Translations under genes and position numbers: made by a program
Source: Chiridota heheva
Lineage: Eukaryota; Echinodermata; Holothuroidea; Apodida; Chiridotidae
Direction: 5' to 3'
NCBI GenBank assembly: GCA_020152595.1
Contig: JAIGNY010002160.1
Location: forward strand, 1-64,000
Length of the DNA: 64,000 nt
In this document: positions 44,701 through 48,440 of the stretch, one piece after another
Numbering within the stretch: position 1 is the stretch's first letter
Layout of the letters: every line of letters starts with the position of its first letter
The notes under the pieces: model-generated
The model's database searches: none
The model's input: the letters and a program-made list of their open reading frames with translations, nothing else
What the model was told of the DNA's origin: nothing

Positions 44701-46592
44701 AGAAAATGGAAAGAAAAAAAATTGCAGAACATATTAGAGCAAATGAGTAATGGTCTCATGTGATCAGCCTCCTCGTGGTAAGACTGGATAGGGCCTTTCA
44801 AAAGGTCCATATGCAGCTGAACTAATGGTCACAAGTGTAAACTGAGGATATCAGCTTGTGCTAACACTTTATTTCAATGCATGTTCATCACTGCTTATAG
44901 AGTATATGTGTATATATAATGTGTGTGTTATGTGTACATGTATATATGTGTTCATGTGTATAGTATATATATAATGTACTAAATAACAGTAATTAACAAT
45001 AATTAAAAGTAATTAAACTGCTTTCTAGCATCACAGGGGCAATAGAAAATAAAATAAATTAATTACATGGTACTTAGATCTCATAAAAAGCATATATTGA
45101 ATAATTGCATGACTTTCTGTCTATATTCGATATTATGCTCGTTAAGGAAATCATCAATTTTGTTAATTAATAATTAACTGAATAAAATTGTTTTGTGCTG
45201 TAAATGCCCATATTCATAGTCTATGGGCAAGTATCTATAACCTCCACAAGTTTGAAGTCCATACCTTGCAAGACTGAAAAGTTATGGATTATTGAACATG
45301 GAGATTTCACACCTCTAATTATTGCAAATTGGAATGACCGTTTAGGTGTTTTAGACGAAATGGAACAATGTTTGAGGTCCCGAAAAACATTGATTAATAA
45401 CCTTTTTAGGCTTGATTTTCATTTGTTTGGAAAGCATGTGGCTCATACTTCATAATAAATCAAGTTTTATTGACTTACATAATGCTTATTAAGTGTGGTA
45501 CCTCTTACAAATTGTCAATATCTTGCATTTCCGTTGCCATGGAAACGCTTCAAATAAGTCGACTAAAACAAAAGCACTTCATTTAGTCATATCTTGGGAT
45601 TCCCTTGACCGATTTTGATGATTCTTGGTGTTTTGTGTTTCTTTCATTGTGTTCTTTCATGGTATATTACTTAAAACTTCTTCCTTTAAACTTCATTTTT
45701 CAGTGTGGCATGGCATAACGCTAGGAACACCTGTGGGCCTAGGCTACTTGTCCCACAGGTGTTCCTAACGTTATGGCAACCTATGCTTATTGTCATGAAG
45801 CAGCGCTGCAATTACGTCATCGCAACGTTTCTTATAGTTTGCAGCTAAGTGTTGGGCGGATAGATTGTCTTGACGGTCATTTGGTGGAAAATTCATCGTT
45901 TGTACATCTAATCGAAGAAAAACTAACAAATACCGTAGCTTATACACGAAGAAGGGATTCTCCAGCAGATGTGAGTAGAGTAAAAAAGTTTAATTAAGAT
46001 TCGCGAGTGGTCAAAAAAAAGGATTTTTTTAAAACAGTTTGATAGTAGCGTTAGAAAGAGTCCTACCTTTCTTTTTATATATATATATATATATATATAG
46101 GCCTATATAGTAAGCATATAGGTTGCCATAACGCTAGGAACACCTGTGACTTGTCCAGTGCAGTGGCGGGTATTTGTATAGTTAGCCTAGGCCTAGCCTA
46201 CTCCAAAATAAGATATAGGGGCCTACTTCCCTCGATATTGTCAGAATCTTACTTTAATTCATTTCTTTTAATTTTGACTAAGTTTTTGTTTATTTTGCAT
46301 AATTGAAAATTATGTAGGCCTAACGTTAGGCTGAATATGAAATATTATTTTACGCGTAACTAGTACAGTGCGTAGCCTATACCATACTGTGTACCTTTTC
46401 TTCAAACACAACTTCAAAACACTCCCCGTCTCTAAGGGTCCTTTTGCTAAAAAGTAAGCCATTGTTGAATTCTTGACGGCAATCAATCCTCTGCGCACTC
46501 TTTCCACTTTCAGAGAGAGTAACTAAATCACCATGCCTTGAATGGAAACGGTGCTCTCGACGAAAGCTTTGCCTCCGTACGAGGCTTGCCAT
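774..46592 (-). CDS. NEURL4: NEURL4-like gene (5' part, 8 exons; continues beyond left edge)
   Basis: Spliced minus-strand gene with exons 46395-46592, 27737-28088, 17556-17854, 15584-15695, 8481-8569, 4238-4375, 2289-2406 and 774-870. All join in phase with GT/AG sites (the donor at 2289 is the least certain). About 468 residues are visible. NHR1 is about residues 15-175, an acidic Ser/Asp/Glu linker follows, NHR2 is about 225-397, then a linker and the start of NHR3. Family signatures seen include [32 protein letters not shown] and [13 protein letters not shown]. Known for the family: NEURL4 has about six NHR domains, binds HERC2 and CP110 at centrosomes and works in ubiquitin-dependent control of centriolar proteins. 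The N terminus is short compared with the Gly-rich vertebrate one. The order of linker and repeats matches NEURL4 better than NEURL1/2/3, which have one or two NHRs and no such linker. The remaining NHR exons must lie left of the window. Confidence 0.93.
1020..1260 (+). repeat. Dispersed repeat, copy A
   Basis: About 230 bp resembling 57050-57270 in the same orientation. Shared landmarks include CATTCGACGTA, GCGCYCACCTAACA, TGTCTGACGCT, CACAATGTTTTT, GGTGGTTA and CAGTTCACACAATG. The two copies lie in different genes' regions, so this is probably a mobile repeat. No ends or duplications were resolved. Confidence 0.65.
1600..1725 (-). mobile_element. tRNA-like SINE fragment
   Basis: The minus strand reads like a tRNA-derived SINE head: an A-box-like segment in ACTCAGTAGGTAAGGAGT, a B-box-like GGTTTGATTCC, then a body with TGTCCTTGAGCAAGACAC, an arrangement common in animal tRNA-derived SINEs. 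The acceptor stem does not pair cleanly, so it is not a functional tRNA gene. Confidence 0.55.
1905..2140. repeat. Short tandem repeats around GACTAAGCATGGTGAA
   Basis: Several imperfect copies of ATCCCTTATCCATGACTAAG followed by CATGGTGAA, alternating with ACTATGCATGGTGAATCCC and with a block containing TATAGGTTAGTTGTTTGTTC. The composite unit is roughly 120 bp and is duplicated. Intronic, no coding potential. Confidence 0.7.
2289..2406 (-). CDS. NEURL4: NEURL4 exon 7 (NHR2-NHR3 linker)
   Basis: Acceptor TTTTGCCCCAG, then [19 protein letters not shown] and a helical, Arg/Leu-rich linker ending ELPNYSVV. It completes the last NHR2 strand (AER-VVIVERD). Two donors are possible. GTAGGT after 2293 gives phase 0; GTAGAT after 2289 gives phase 1. 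Only the second keeps NHR3 of the next exon in frame, so it was preferred, although it is the weaker GT context. A missed micro-exon is an alternative. A long-TIR MITE starts 23 bp upstream of the acceptor. Confidence 0.82.
2430..3058 (+). mobile_element. Long-TIR MITE, copy A
   Basis: The left end (AAAGGATTAAT ... CAAGTCCATCTTATAT ... GACTTCAAAATGGTGAGGAAAG) is the inverted complement of the right end (CACCACTTTGTTTC ... AAATAAGATGGACTTGC ... ACTAATCCTT). The TIRs are about 70-110 bp. A (TA)n tract sits in the middle. The same family occurs at 60478-61034. Its left end is 23 bp upstream, in gene sense, of the acceptor of NEURL4 exon 7. No transposase. Confidence 0.72.
2625..2717. repeat. (TA)n microsatellite
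   Basis: About 90 bp of TA repeats with two short ACA interruptions, inside the MITE at 2430-3058. Open frames crossing it are poly(Ile-Tyr) artefacts. Confidence 0.97.
3059..4237. other. NEURL4 intron 6 content
   Basis: AT-rich intron. The only structure seen is a cluster of TTTTAAAGGT-type decamers at about 3590-3955. The cluster is bounded by GCCTCCCAGTGACTC on the left and CCGGGAGGCATG on the right, possibly eroded ends of one insertion. Confidence 0.5.
3590..3955. repeat. AAAGGTTTT decamer-type repeat cluster
   Basis: Two blocks of imperfect TTTTAAAGGT repeats separated by about 220 bp of other sequence. Non-coding and probably satellite-like. Confidence 0.6.
4238..4375 (-). CDS. NEURL4: NEURL4 exon 6 (end of NHR2; three one-base gaps)
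   Basis: The acceptor GGCAG precedes GAA GGG GAC CGC (EGDRIG); the donor is AGG|GTGAAT. The exon ends [20 protein letters not shown], the NHR2 terminus. As written, the frame breaks in the middle and meets a TGA just before DQGLAAA. Three separate one-base gaps (in a G run after EGDRI, in a T run before the ING-like loop, and after GAG before ATC) account for everything: allowing for each restores a family-typical stretch of the expected 47 codons. Loss only at short homopolymers, with perfect splice sites and intact flanking exons, points to consensus error rather than pseudogenisation. Confidence 0.88.
5432..5503 (-). other. tRNA-like pseudogene or SINE head
   Basis: The minus strand reads AGTGGCCCAGTCGGTTACGG (A-box-like) and GAGGTCATGAGTTTGAATCT (B-box-like, extra-arm spacing), about 70 bp in total. 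Stem pairing is incomplete and no CCA or terminator context was seen, so it is called tRNA-like only. Confidence 0.5.
5925..7160 (+). repeat. 1.2-kb dispersed repeat, copy A
   Basis: Shares ordered landmarks with 24528-26120 in the same orientation: CTGGGTGGTTTATAACC, ACTTTGATGTAAAC, AGACATCTAGCTTTTTGTGA, TTAGAAGTTTGC, and near the end AATAAAACATG followed by GTTAATCTTGTTTAT. The similarity is patchy but collinear over more than 1 kb. No domain is recognisable; this may be an ancient non-autonomous element or a local duplication. Confidence 0.68.
8150..8345. repeat. Imperfect about 25-bp repeat, pyrimidine-strand copy
   Basis: Recurring TTTCCTTCAT / TTTCAGGAA / GGGGAAATTT units. The inverted version, AAAATTGAAGGAAATTTCC, recurs at 47560-47725 and 48230-48440. 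The short open frames here are repeat artefacts rich in Phe and Ser. Confidence 0.6.
8481..8569 (-). CDS. NEURL4: NEURL4 exon 5 (NHR2 continued)
   Basis: 89 bases: two bases finishing a split Gly codon, then 29 codons. The acceptor is CATGCAG and the donor CGG|GTAAGT. Contains [19 protein letters not shown] and [10 protein letters not shown]. The GILTNGKGT block is characteristic of NHR2 in NEURL4. It joins in phase 0 to the EGDRIG opening of exon 6. Too short to be found as a stand-alone open frame. Confidence 0.92.
9040..12616 (-). pseudogene. LINE ORF2 remnant: endonuclease, RT, RNase H
   Basis: The endonuclease opens with [17 protein letters not shown] and CLQET, then LLGDFNAHN in another frame. 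RT pieces include [46 protein letters not shown] and the catalytic LVDDFTIFY (near 10600). RNase H has the catalytic [10 protein letters not shown] (near 9740) and the [17 protein letters not shown] block (near 9430). A C-terminal segment resembling the Cys/His tail of I-type elements follows. Pieces fall in all three minus frames, so at least six frameshifts or stops separate them. Family length for such an ORF2 is about 1,100-1,300 residues, in line with this span. Confidence 0.83.
13180..13602 (-). pseudogene. LINE ORF1 (gag-like) remnant with zinc knuckles
   Basis: Reads [20 protein letters not shown] then [14 protein letters not shown], followed out of frame by [18 protein letters not shown] and [10 protein letters not shown]. 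The first knuckle keeps Cys-x2-Cys and the last Cys but has Tyr where His is expected; a stop follows directly. The second keeps Cys-x2-Cys and His. This matches the nucleic-acid-binding C-terminal part of ORF1 in I-type LINEs. A final [16 protein letters not shown]-like segment continues toward 13180. Confidence 0.72.
14171..14640 (+). repeat. Dispersed repeat (inverted partner at 28110-28570)
   Basis: From about 14380 to 14640 the sequence is the inverted counterpart of 28110-28570. Shared landmarks: TTTTGGATTTTAAT, GTGTGTGGAGGCATTTTT, ACACAAGACAGTATTGTA, then ACTCACCA near CATGGCGAGTA. The 28-kb copy is interrupted by a LINE fragment. No coding function recognised. Confidence 0.65.
14640..15070. 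repeat. Imperfect tandem block with TTGTTATGCAAAT and CAAGTTACATG
   Basis: TTGTTATGCAAATA/GAGCTAA followed by TATGCACACA occurs three times (about 14733, 14876 and 15034). CCAAGTTACATG-ATGTACACCATTCATAACTT occurs twice (14658 and 14961). This is a degenerate composite repeat of about 150-300 bp. The embedded ATGCAAAT octamers are probably incidental. Confidence 0.65.
15077..15310 (-). repeat. 86-bp tandem repeat with tRNA-like promoter boxes
   Basis: Copies start at 15077, 15163 and 15249 (period 86 bp; the last is partial). On the minus strand each unit carries TGGTAGAGCTTCCACC and GGCCTGGGTTCAATCCTGGA, resembling A and B boxes of a tRNA. A tandemly amplified tRNA pseudogene or SINE head is likely. 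The predicted cloverleaf is imperfect, so function as tRNA is doubtful. Confidence 0.68.
15584..15695 (-). CDS. NEURL4: NEURL4 exon 4 (NHR2 core strand block)
   Basis: 112 bases: 37 codons plus one base. The acceptor TTTGTAG precedes ATA AGA ATC; the donor is GTAGGT. Reads [20 protein letters not shown] then [18 protein letters not shown], the central NHR2 block including the W-S-G-S-x-E-I-G-V signature. Phase agrees with exon 3 (0) and exon 5 (1). A Cys occupies the position after IDKL where Val is usual in this family; this looks like a simple substitution. Confidence 0.93.
16128..16430. repeat. About 22-bp minisatellite (CATCCCACCCTGTCC...)
   Basis: Imperfect repeats of CATCCCACCCTGTCCCACAT with variants CATACAATCCCACC and CATGCCATCATG. 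It opens frames on both strands that are artefacts. Intronic. Confidence 0.85.
16617..16905 (+). repeat. About 145-bp tandem duplication
   Basis: The block with AGGAGCTTTATTG-TGAACTTTTCT, GTCATGTCACGAATATCATT, ATCATAACA and CTCCAGAAACTTTAACCAAA at 16640-16750 is followed by a diverged second copy at about 16785-16905 (AGGAGCTCCTTTG, GTCATGCCAGGAATGTCATT, CTCCAAAAATCTTTAACCAAA). Confidence 0.65.
17018..17336 (-). mobile_element. 5'-truncated LINE copy (3' end of the 8.7-kb family)
   Basis: Matches 8756-9052 of the RNase-H LINE almost colinearly (GGGCTTAATGGCACCAC, CCTGAGAGGTCA, ATCATTCTAGAGGTAGGAA, GAAGCATGATGAAGGAAGGA, GCAATTGAGTTGTGGGG) and stops abruptly after that block. It is preceded by (TTTG)4, the (CAAA)n tail of the minus-strand element. 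About 300 bp of 3' sequence only. Confidence 0.85.
17556..17854 (-). CDS. NEURL4: NEURL4 exon 3 (acidic linker and start of NHR2)
   Basis: Begins with two bases completing the Gly codon split with exon 2, then 99 codons, ending in phase 0 at a GTATGC donor. The first half is a low-complexity acidic stretch ([20 protein letters not shown]) joined to a Pro/Thr-rich spacer. The second half opens NHR2: [20 protein letters not shown], then [20 protein letters not shown]. This linker followed by an LLFH-type opening matches the NHR1-NHR2 arrangement of NEURL4. The acidic tract is the least conserved part. Confidence 0.92.
18766..19268. repeat. 17-18-bp minisatellite (AGAACCCCTTGTGGGGG)
   Basis: About 28 imperfect copies of AGAACCCCTTGTGGGGGT. 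The C4-TTGT-G4 core is self-complementary, so every unit can form a short hairpin on either strand. Open frames up to 194 codons run through it in several frames on both strands, all translations of the repeat. In NEURL4 intron 2. Confidence 0.95.
19300..21262. other. NEURL4 intron 2, unassigned part
   Basis: AT-rich sequence. The stretch 20500-20960 has a relative at 61890-62260. No coding or RNA gene recognised. Confidence 0.45.
20500..20960 (+). repeat. Dispersed repeat, copy A
   Basis: Collinear with 61890-62260 in the same orientation: AATCAATATTCATTC, CAATCAATGA, GTTTTACAAGCTGT-AAT, GATTACCTGGTGAGTCAAA, then an A run. Diverged. Confidence 0.55.
21271..22200. mobile_element. hAT-type MITE, 930 bp, with TSD
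   Basis: Terminal inverted repeats CAGAGATTGCGTTAAC (left) and CAGAGGTTGCGTTATAA (right, complemented), flanked on both sides by the exact 8-bp duplication CCTACAAG (21263-21270 and 22201-22208). A CAGAG-type TIR with an 8-bp TSD is typical of hAT elements. Subterminal inner motifs also mirror: TTTGTCGTATTTTACGCC near the left and GGCGTATTTTGTC complemented near the right. No transposase frame, so non-autonomous. Confidence 0.9.
22512..27613. mobile_element. 5.1-kb candidate TIR element flanked by TA
   Basis: Left end CAGTACCGCCCACATTAAAT then TGGCCGTCGCATCGTG. The right end is its inverted complement with one mismatch over about 35 bp, and each end abuts TA (22510-22511 and 27614-27615). 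CAGT-type ends with a TA duplication fit pogo/Tc1-mariner-like elements. The interior has no transposase and includes the repeat at 24528-26120. Two independent copies in opposite orientation is the alternative; the exact TA on both outer sides favours one unit. Confidence 0.62.
24528..26120 (+). repeat. 1.2-1.6-kb dispersed repeat, copy B
   Basis: Relative of 5925-7160, longer because of internal duplications: the block GAGAATGCCCCCACCC plus CAAATTC/TAAATTT occurs twice, at about 25060 and 25270. Lies inside the 22512-27613 TIR pair, so it could be internal sequence of that element, with 5925-7160 a relic lacking its ends. Confidence 0.62.
27737..28088 (-). CDS. NEURL4: NEURL4 exon 2 (second half of NHR1)
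   Basis: 117 codons plus one base. The acceptor is TGCAATAG before GTG GAG TCT, and the donor is GTATGT. Contains [57 protein letters not shown] and [15 protein letters not shown]. These are the conserved blocks of a neuralized homology repeat and are closest in wording to NHR1 of NEURL4. The reading frame is fully intact. A (CAAA)-tailed LINE fragment begins about 100 bp upstream, at 28188. Confidence 0.94.
28110..28570 (-). repeat. Dispersed repeat interrupted by a LINE fragment
   Basis: Both flanks of the LINE piece at 28188-28425 match the inverted 14380-14640 repeat: left GGTACTCGCC ... CCATGGTGAGT; right ATACAATACTGTCTTGTG ... GTCCCCACACACAAA ... AAAATCCAAAATATG. The LINE therefore inserted into a pre-existing repeat. 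Confidence 0.68.
28188..28425 (-). mobile_element. 5'-truncated LINE copy (same family as 8756-14170)
   Basis: Starts with GTTTGTTTGATGAGGGCTTA (the complement of the (CAAA)n tail) and follows the 8756-8971 sequence (GGCACCACGG, GTGCCTGAGAGG, AGATCATTCCAGAGGTAGGA), ending near ACTAGATATGGTT. About 230 bp of LINE 3' end. Confidence 0.85.
28861..28880. repeat. Perfect 8-bp-stem palindrome
   Basis: CGGCGTCT-CCAG-AGACGCCG: a perfect GC-rich stem with a 4-nt loop, at the left edge of the tandem block that follows. Confidence 0.7.
28980..29475. repeat. Tandem repeat with GGCATCTCCAAGATCAA...CATACATCCCTCATATCTCA
   Basis: Three to four imperfect copies (about 28985, 29217, 29298 and later) built from CATCTCCAAGATCAACACAT, CCAATAAAACATACA, CCCTCATATCTCACGGAAAC and GAGTCACGGCAACGG. 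Non-coding. Confidence 0.8.
29520..30505. repeat. About 62-bp minisatellite (CTGGGCATCAAGCATCCAG...)
   Basis: About 15 imperfect units built from CACTGCGACTGGGCATCAAG, CATCCAGCCCCAGTGGTATC and CTGAAACAGGTTTATTTC. A plus-strand open frame of 214 codons (29830-30474) is the translated repeat. In NEURL4 intron 1. Confidence 0.9.
31152..33089 (-). pseudogene. LINE reverse transcriptase remnant (3' part)
   Basis: Segments in order: [20 protein letters not shown] (33089-32787); [36 protein letters not shown] and [15 protein letters not shown] (32794-32174); then [38 protein letters not shown] and the catalytic [12 protein letters not shown]; and the C-terminal [17 protein letters not shown] and [14 protein letters not shown] blocks (31946-31152). 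Frameshifts lie near 32800 and 32200. The motif normally reading LSG-x-PQG-x-LGPLLF lacks about eight residues in frame, removing part of the RT fold. Not functional. Confidence 0.87.
33372..33379. repeat. hAT target-site duplication, left
   Basis: TGGGTGAC, identical to 42490-42497, directly outside the left TIR of the hAT element. Confidence 0.93.
33721..33986. mobile_element. Small inverted-repeat unit at the left end of the 7.7-kb element
   Basis: About 266 bp with mirror ends of about 50 bp: TTTACCCCGCTAAGCATAGC ... ACTTACCTTCCATGC on the left and GCATGGAAGGTAAGTATAAC ... GCTTAGCGGGTAAA on the right. Directly after it (33987-34031) the element's alternative end (TTTACTTCAAGTTATACC) recurs. 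This looks like a short derivative joined to the long element's end. The exact boundary is ambiguous because both ends share TTTA. Confidence 0.6.
34079..34099. repeat. Poly-T tract
   Basis: About 20 consecutive T residues just inside the left end of the 7.7-kb element. Possibly a terminator-like or slippage tract. Confidence 0.9.
34100..36480. other. CpG-rich non-coding segment of the 7.7-kb element
   Basis: Dense in CG and in words such as CCGTAGCTCC, TAACGTGAGTCG and CCACGGAGC. The longest open frame (34341-34691, 116 codons, Lys/Arg-rich) has no recognised domain, is overlapped by frames on the other strand and is probably chance. Contains loosely repeated ACTGAG / CACGGAGC / GTGGCTACGCG motifs at about 35460-36120. 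Nothing else could be assigned. Confidence 0.5.
36480..38820 (+). repeat. Degenerate tandem modules (AACGTTCAACGCG ... CGTAGCTAATGGCTACGG)
   Basis: A module running GAACTGTGACGTTCAACGCG, GTTCACACG-CGTGGAACTGCG, TAGCTAATGGCTACGGGACC, AAGAAGAAAATAGCTGTC and GCTATACTTCTTGT, ending in CACCTG-CACGTAGCTAG, recurs at about 36500, 37010, 37290, 37790 and 38630, whole or partial. A 220-bp block from TGAAAAATACCGGTCGCGGT to CATGATACTGGTGAAAATAA occurs at 37543-37772 and 38388-38612, giving a longer period of about 840 bp. No coding frame is shared between copies. Confidence 0.75.
38870..39660. repeat. Hairpin minisatellite (CCCGTAAYAACGGG units)
   Basis: About 16 units, settling to a period near 50 bp between 39325 and 39600: GGAACCGTATGGAACC, GCCCAATGGAACCG, then GCCCGTAATAACGGGC. 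The last part is a short GC-clamped inverted repeat kept in most units, with variants AACAAC, ACATAG and ACTTTTTA in the loop. Where stem length changes (CCCC or GGGG) it remains pairable. Open frames on both strands here, including one of 301 codons, are repeat translations. Confidence 0.9.
39629..40085 (+). repeat. About 237-bp tandem duplication with (CT)n
   Basis: Two nearly identical copies (about 39629-39865 and 39866-40085). Each runs from ATGGAACCGTTCGCCCGTAA through CAACAACCGGCGCGCAGCG, GGTTGTGGAGTCGACAGGGA and TTTACAACTTAGGCGACG to a CT dinucleotide run and TTACCGTTAC. High identity suggests a recent duplication. Confidence 0.88.
40605..40635. repeat. 12-bp-stem hairpin
   Basis: GTCGGAGAGACC, loop CACCCAC, GGTCTCTCCGAC: a perfect 12-bp stem within the right part of the 7.7-kb element. 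Confidence 0.85.
41692..42340 (-). pseudogene. hAT transposase C-terminal fragment (hATC domain)
   Basis: Broken into overlapping frames: [20 protein letters not shown] and [20 protein letters not shown], then [20 protein letters not shown] continuing [20 protein letters not shown] and [10 protein letters not shown]. The last block is the hAT C-terminal dimerisation region, with the A-x-AERVFS signature of the DUF4371/ZMYM-like branch of hAT transposases. The RNase-H-like Asp residues of the N-terminal catalytic part are absent. At least one frameshift lies near 41950. Inactive. Confidence 0.85.
42490..42497. repeat. hAT target-site duplication, right
   Basis: TGGGTGAC, identical to 33372-33379. 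Removing the element plus one copy rejoins the LINE endonuclease sequence in order. Confidence 0.93.
42498..43059 (-). pseudogene. LINE endonuclease remnant (5' part)
   Basis: Reads [31 protein letters not shown] and [11 protein letters not shown], then after a one-base shift near 42790 [29 protein letters not shown]. These are AP-type endonuclease motifs (TETW, YRP, GDFN). A TAA at 42506-42508 interrupts [20 protein letters not shown], whose second half lies across the hAT at 33379. The apparent ATG (43057-43059) falls in the CCATC flanking duplication, so it is supplied by the target and is not an authentic start. Confidence 0.85.
43301..45709. other. NEURL4 intron 1, unassigned part
   Basis: AT-rich sequence with short TATATGTGTA-type simple repeats at about 44890-44990. 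No recognised gene. Confidence 0.45.
45710..45735. mobile_element. Solo TIR of the CACAGGTGTTCC family
   Basis: TGGCATAACGCTAGGAACAC then CTGTG, matching the right terminus of the MITE at 45754-46148. It lies only 18 bp from that element's left end. Its left partner was not found. Confidence 0.7.
45754..46148 (+). mobile_element. Intact 395-bp MITE with 8-bp TSD
   Basis: Ends CACAGGTGTTCCTAACGTTA-TGGCAACCTAT and its inverted complement ...ATAGGTTGCCATAACGCTAGGAACACCTGTG. Both sides are flanked by ACTTGTCC (45746-45753 and 46149-46156). The 8-bp duplication and CA..TG ends fit hAT. The body shares GTTTGTACATCT, GGGATTCTCCAGCAGATGTG and CGAGTGGTCAAAAAAAAGGA with the foldback element at 30655-43300. 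A (TA)n run sits near its right end. No open frame of interest. Confidence 0.93.
46395..46592 (-). CDS. NEURL4: NEURL4 exon 1 (start codon, first half of NHR1)
   Basis: 66 codons starting MASLVRRQ. The ATG at 46590-46592 is the first ATG after an in-frame TAA at 46626-46628; the GTG two codons upstream is an unlikely start. The exon contains the NHR opening ([14 protein letters not shown]) and [21 protein letters not shown], and ends in phase 0 at a GTACAC donor. It joins directly to exon 2, giving [15 protein letters not shown] across the junction, as NHR domains require. The intron that follows is 18.3 kb long and carries the transposon nest. Confidence 0.9.
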
Positions 46593-46952
46593 TCTCACTT
46601 TTCCGTTTTTCGCTTGACTGCTTGATTAGTTAATGCGGTGCGCATTGGGGCCTAGCCTAGTACGTTACTTAGTAGTAGTACGTACGTACGTAGACCCTAG
46701 GCCTACGTCCAAATTGATCAGTTGGCCAATGTGGTGATGCAAAAATTCGTCCAGAAAGTTGAAAATATAAATGCTCCTTCTTTTATCAAAAATTCCTCGT
46801 AAAAACTGAATAAGGAAAGAAGAGAAATTGCATTTGGATTGCCATTACTTTTGTGGATTAGCACTGTCATGGCAAATAAAATTATTACAAACAATATATT
46901 ACTTTCAAGTTCTTTTTGAAACAAGTCTATTAAAATTATCACACATATGCAA
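46593..46952 (-). promoter_or_regulatory. Presumed NEURL4 5'-flanking region
   Basis: 360 bp between the NEURL4 start codon and the tRNA-Pro gene. An in-frame TAA at 46626-46628 bounds the 5' leader. No TATA box is obvious. ACGTACGTACGTA and CTAGGCCTAC motifs lie at about 46675-46705. Transcription start is not determinable here. Confidence 0.4.
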
Positions 46953-47024
46953 GGCCTGGTGGTCTAGCGGTATGATTCTCGCTTTGGGTGCGAGAGGCCC
47001 CGGGTTCAATTCCCGGTCAGGCCC
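46953..47024 (+). tRNA. tRNA-Pro (TGG)
   Basis: 72-nt cloverleaf. The acceptor stem GGCCTGG pairs with TCAGGCC (last pair G-T). The D arm is GGTCTAGCGG. Anticodon stem CTCGC/GCGAG encloses loop TTTGGGT, with anticodon TGG at 46985-46987. The T arm is CCCGGGTTCAATTCCCGG and the discriminator base is C. There is no encoded CCA and no intron, as expected for a nuclear tRNA gene. The B box GGTTCAATTCC is intact. Downstream, T runs at 47030-47041 (CTTTTTCCTTT) could terminate Pol III. It stands alone, upstream of and divergent from NEURL4. Confidence 0.97.
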
Positions 47025-48229
47025 CACTATCTTTTTCCTTTAGTAATAATATTTGACAAGAGTTTAATAATATTTACCAGAAATCAAACCCATCATCTTG
47101 ATTTTGCTACGATGAGATATATTTCTTATTATATGACCGTTTGCCACACTGAGATATATCTCTTATTATATGACCGTCTCCATCAGAAATTAAAACATTA
47201 TTAGGCTGAAATATTATCGACAACAATCAGGAACGAGTAAACGAGTAAGTGCAAGAGCGAGGAATAATGTTTAATAGGTTGCATGATTATGATACCAAAA
47301 ATAAAGAACTATGCTATTTTTTAAACTTTTTGTATAAATTAATATGTTTATTATATCCGTGAATATACTAAGACTTCATTCTTAAAACCAACCCGCATAA
47401 TAATGGTACAATCCACCTCCTTAGTTTATTTATAGTTTTCTGTAACACATCACTCCCGCAAATTTTTCCTGTGTGTTTTAAGGTAAAACATTCCCATATG
47501 ACAGAATGGTGGGAAAAAAAATTGCCCCTGGAAAAATTTTACTTTCCTGTCAATATACAATAGCAAAAATGAAGTAAAATTATTGCTAATATTGGTAAAA
47601 CATATTGCAAATTCGGGTACATTTCCCCAAGGATGAAGGAAAATTTCCACAAGTTGTCCCGAAAATTGAATAAATTGCCTGACTGAACTTTTTACGAAAA
47701 TTGAAGGAAACTGCCCAGAAAATTAATAGGGGCAAATACATCACCAAATTATTTGGGCATTGTTTAACCTTATAATTTCATTATTAGTTTATTTCCTGAA
47801 TTTATACTATACTGGTATATTCTGTTACTTACATTTCACTTATGGAATTTTGCCAGGTTGAAAGGGGGAGGAAGGGGGGAGGGGTTCGCCTGACCCCCCA
47901 AACTAAGTATGCATCTGTGGAGATAGTATATCCCTTCTACATGTTCTGTCCCCCACTCCAGATTTCCTAGAAAAGGCTATGGAAGATGGGGGTCAGCTCC
48001 CTCACAAAAATTTTTTTGGTACTTCAAGTTGTGTTTAGCCTCTCCCACCTCCCCCTTTTTCCGTCCCTCCCCCTCAAAAAACAAAAACAAACAATGTTCA
48101 AAAGAGTAAAACGTTGGGCACATAGATTCTAGATTGAAAGCAGCATAGGATGATATTTGTAAGTTTGTAAAGAGATGGGGGAGGGGGAGGGGTGGATGAT
48201 TCGGAAAATGATTTGAAAGTTTTGGTAAA

Positions 48230-48440
48230 ATTTGGCAACATTTACCAAAAATTGAAGAAAATTTCCCCAAAATGAAGAAAAAAATTCCAAAAATGAAGGA
48301 AAATTCAAAAAAATTGGAAGACAATAATGTCTTGAAAATTTCCCGAAATGAAGGAAAATTCATAAAAATTGAAGTAAATTGCACGAAAATGAATGCAATT
48401 TTACTCAAACTGAAGGAGATTTCCTGTAAAATTTGTGGGA
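48230..48440. repeat. Imperfect AAAATTGAAGGAAATTTCC repeats
   Basis: Eight or more degenerate units of 24-28 bp (ACCAAAAATTGAAGAAAATT, CCCAAAATGAAG, CCCGAAATGAAGGAAAATTC). Related blocks lie at 47560-47725 and, inverted, at 8150-8345. Non-coding. Confidence 0.65.

Noticed and set aside
46828-47043. 71-codon plus-strand frame
   Set aside because: Runs through the tRNA-Pro gene.
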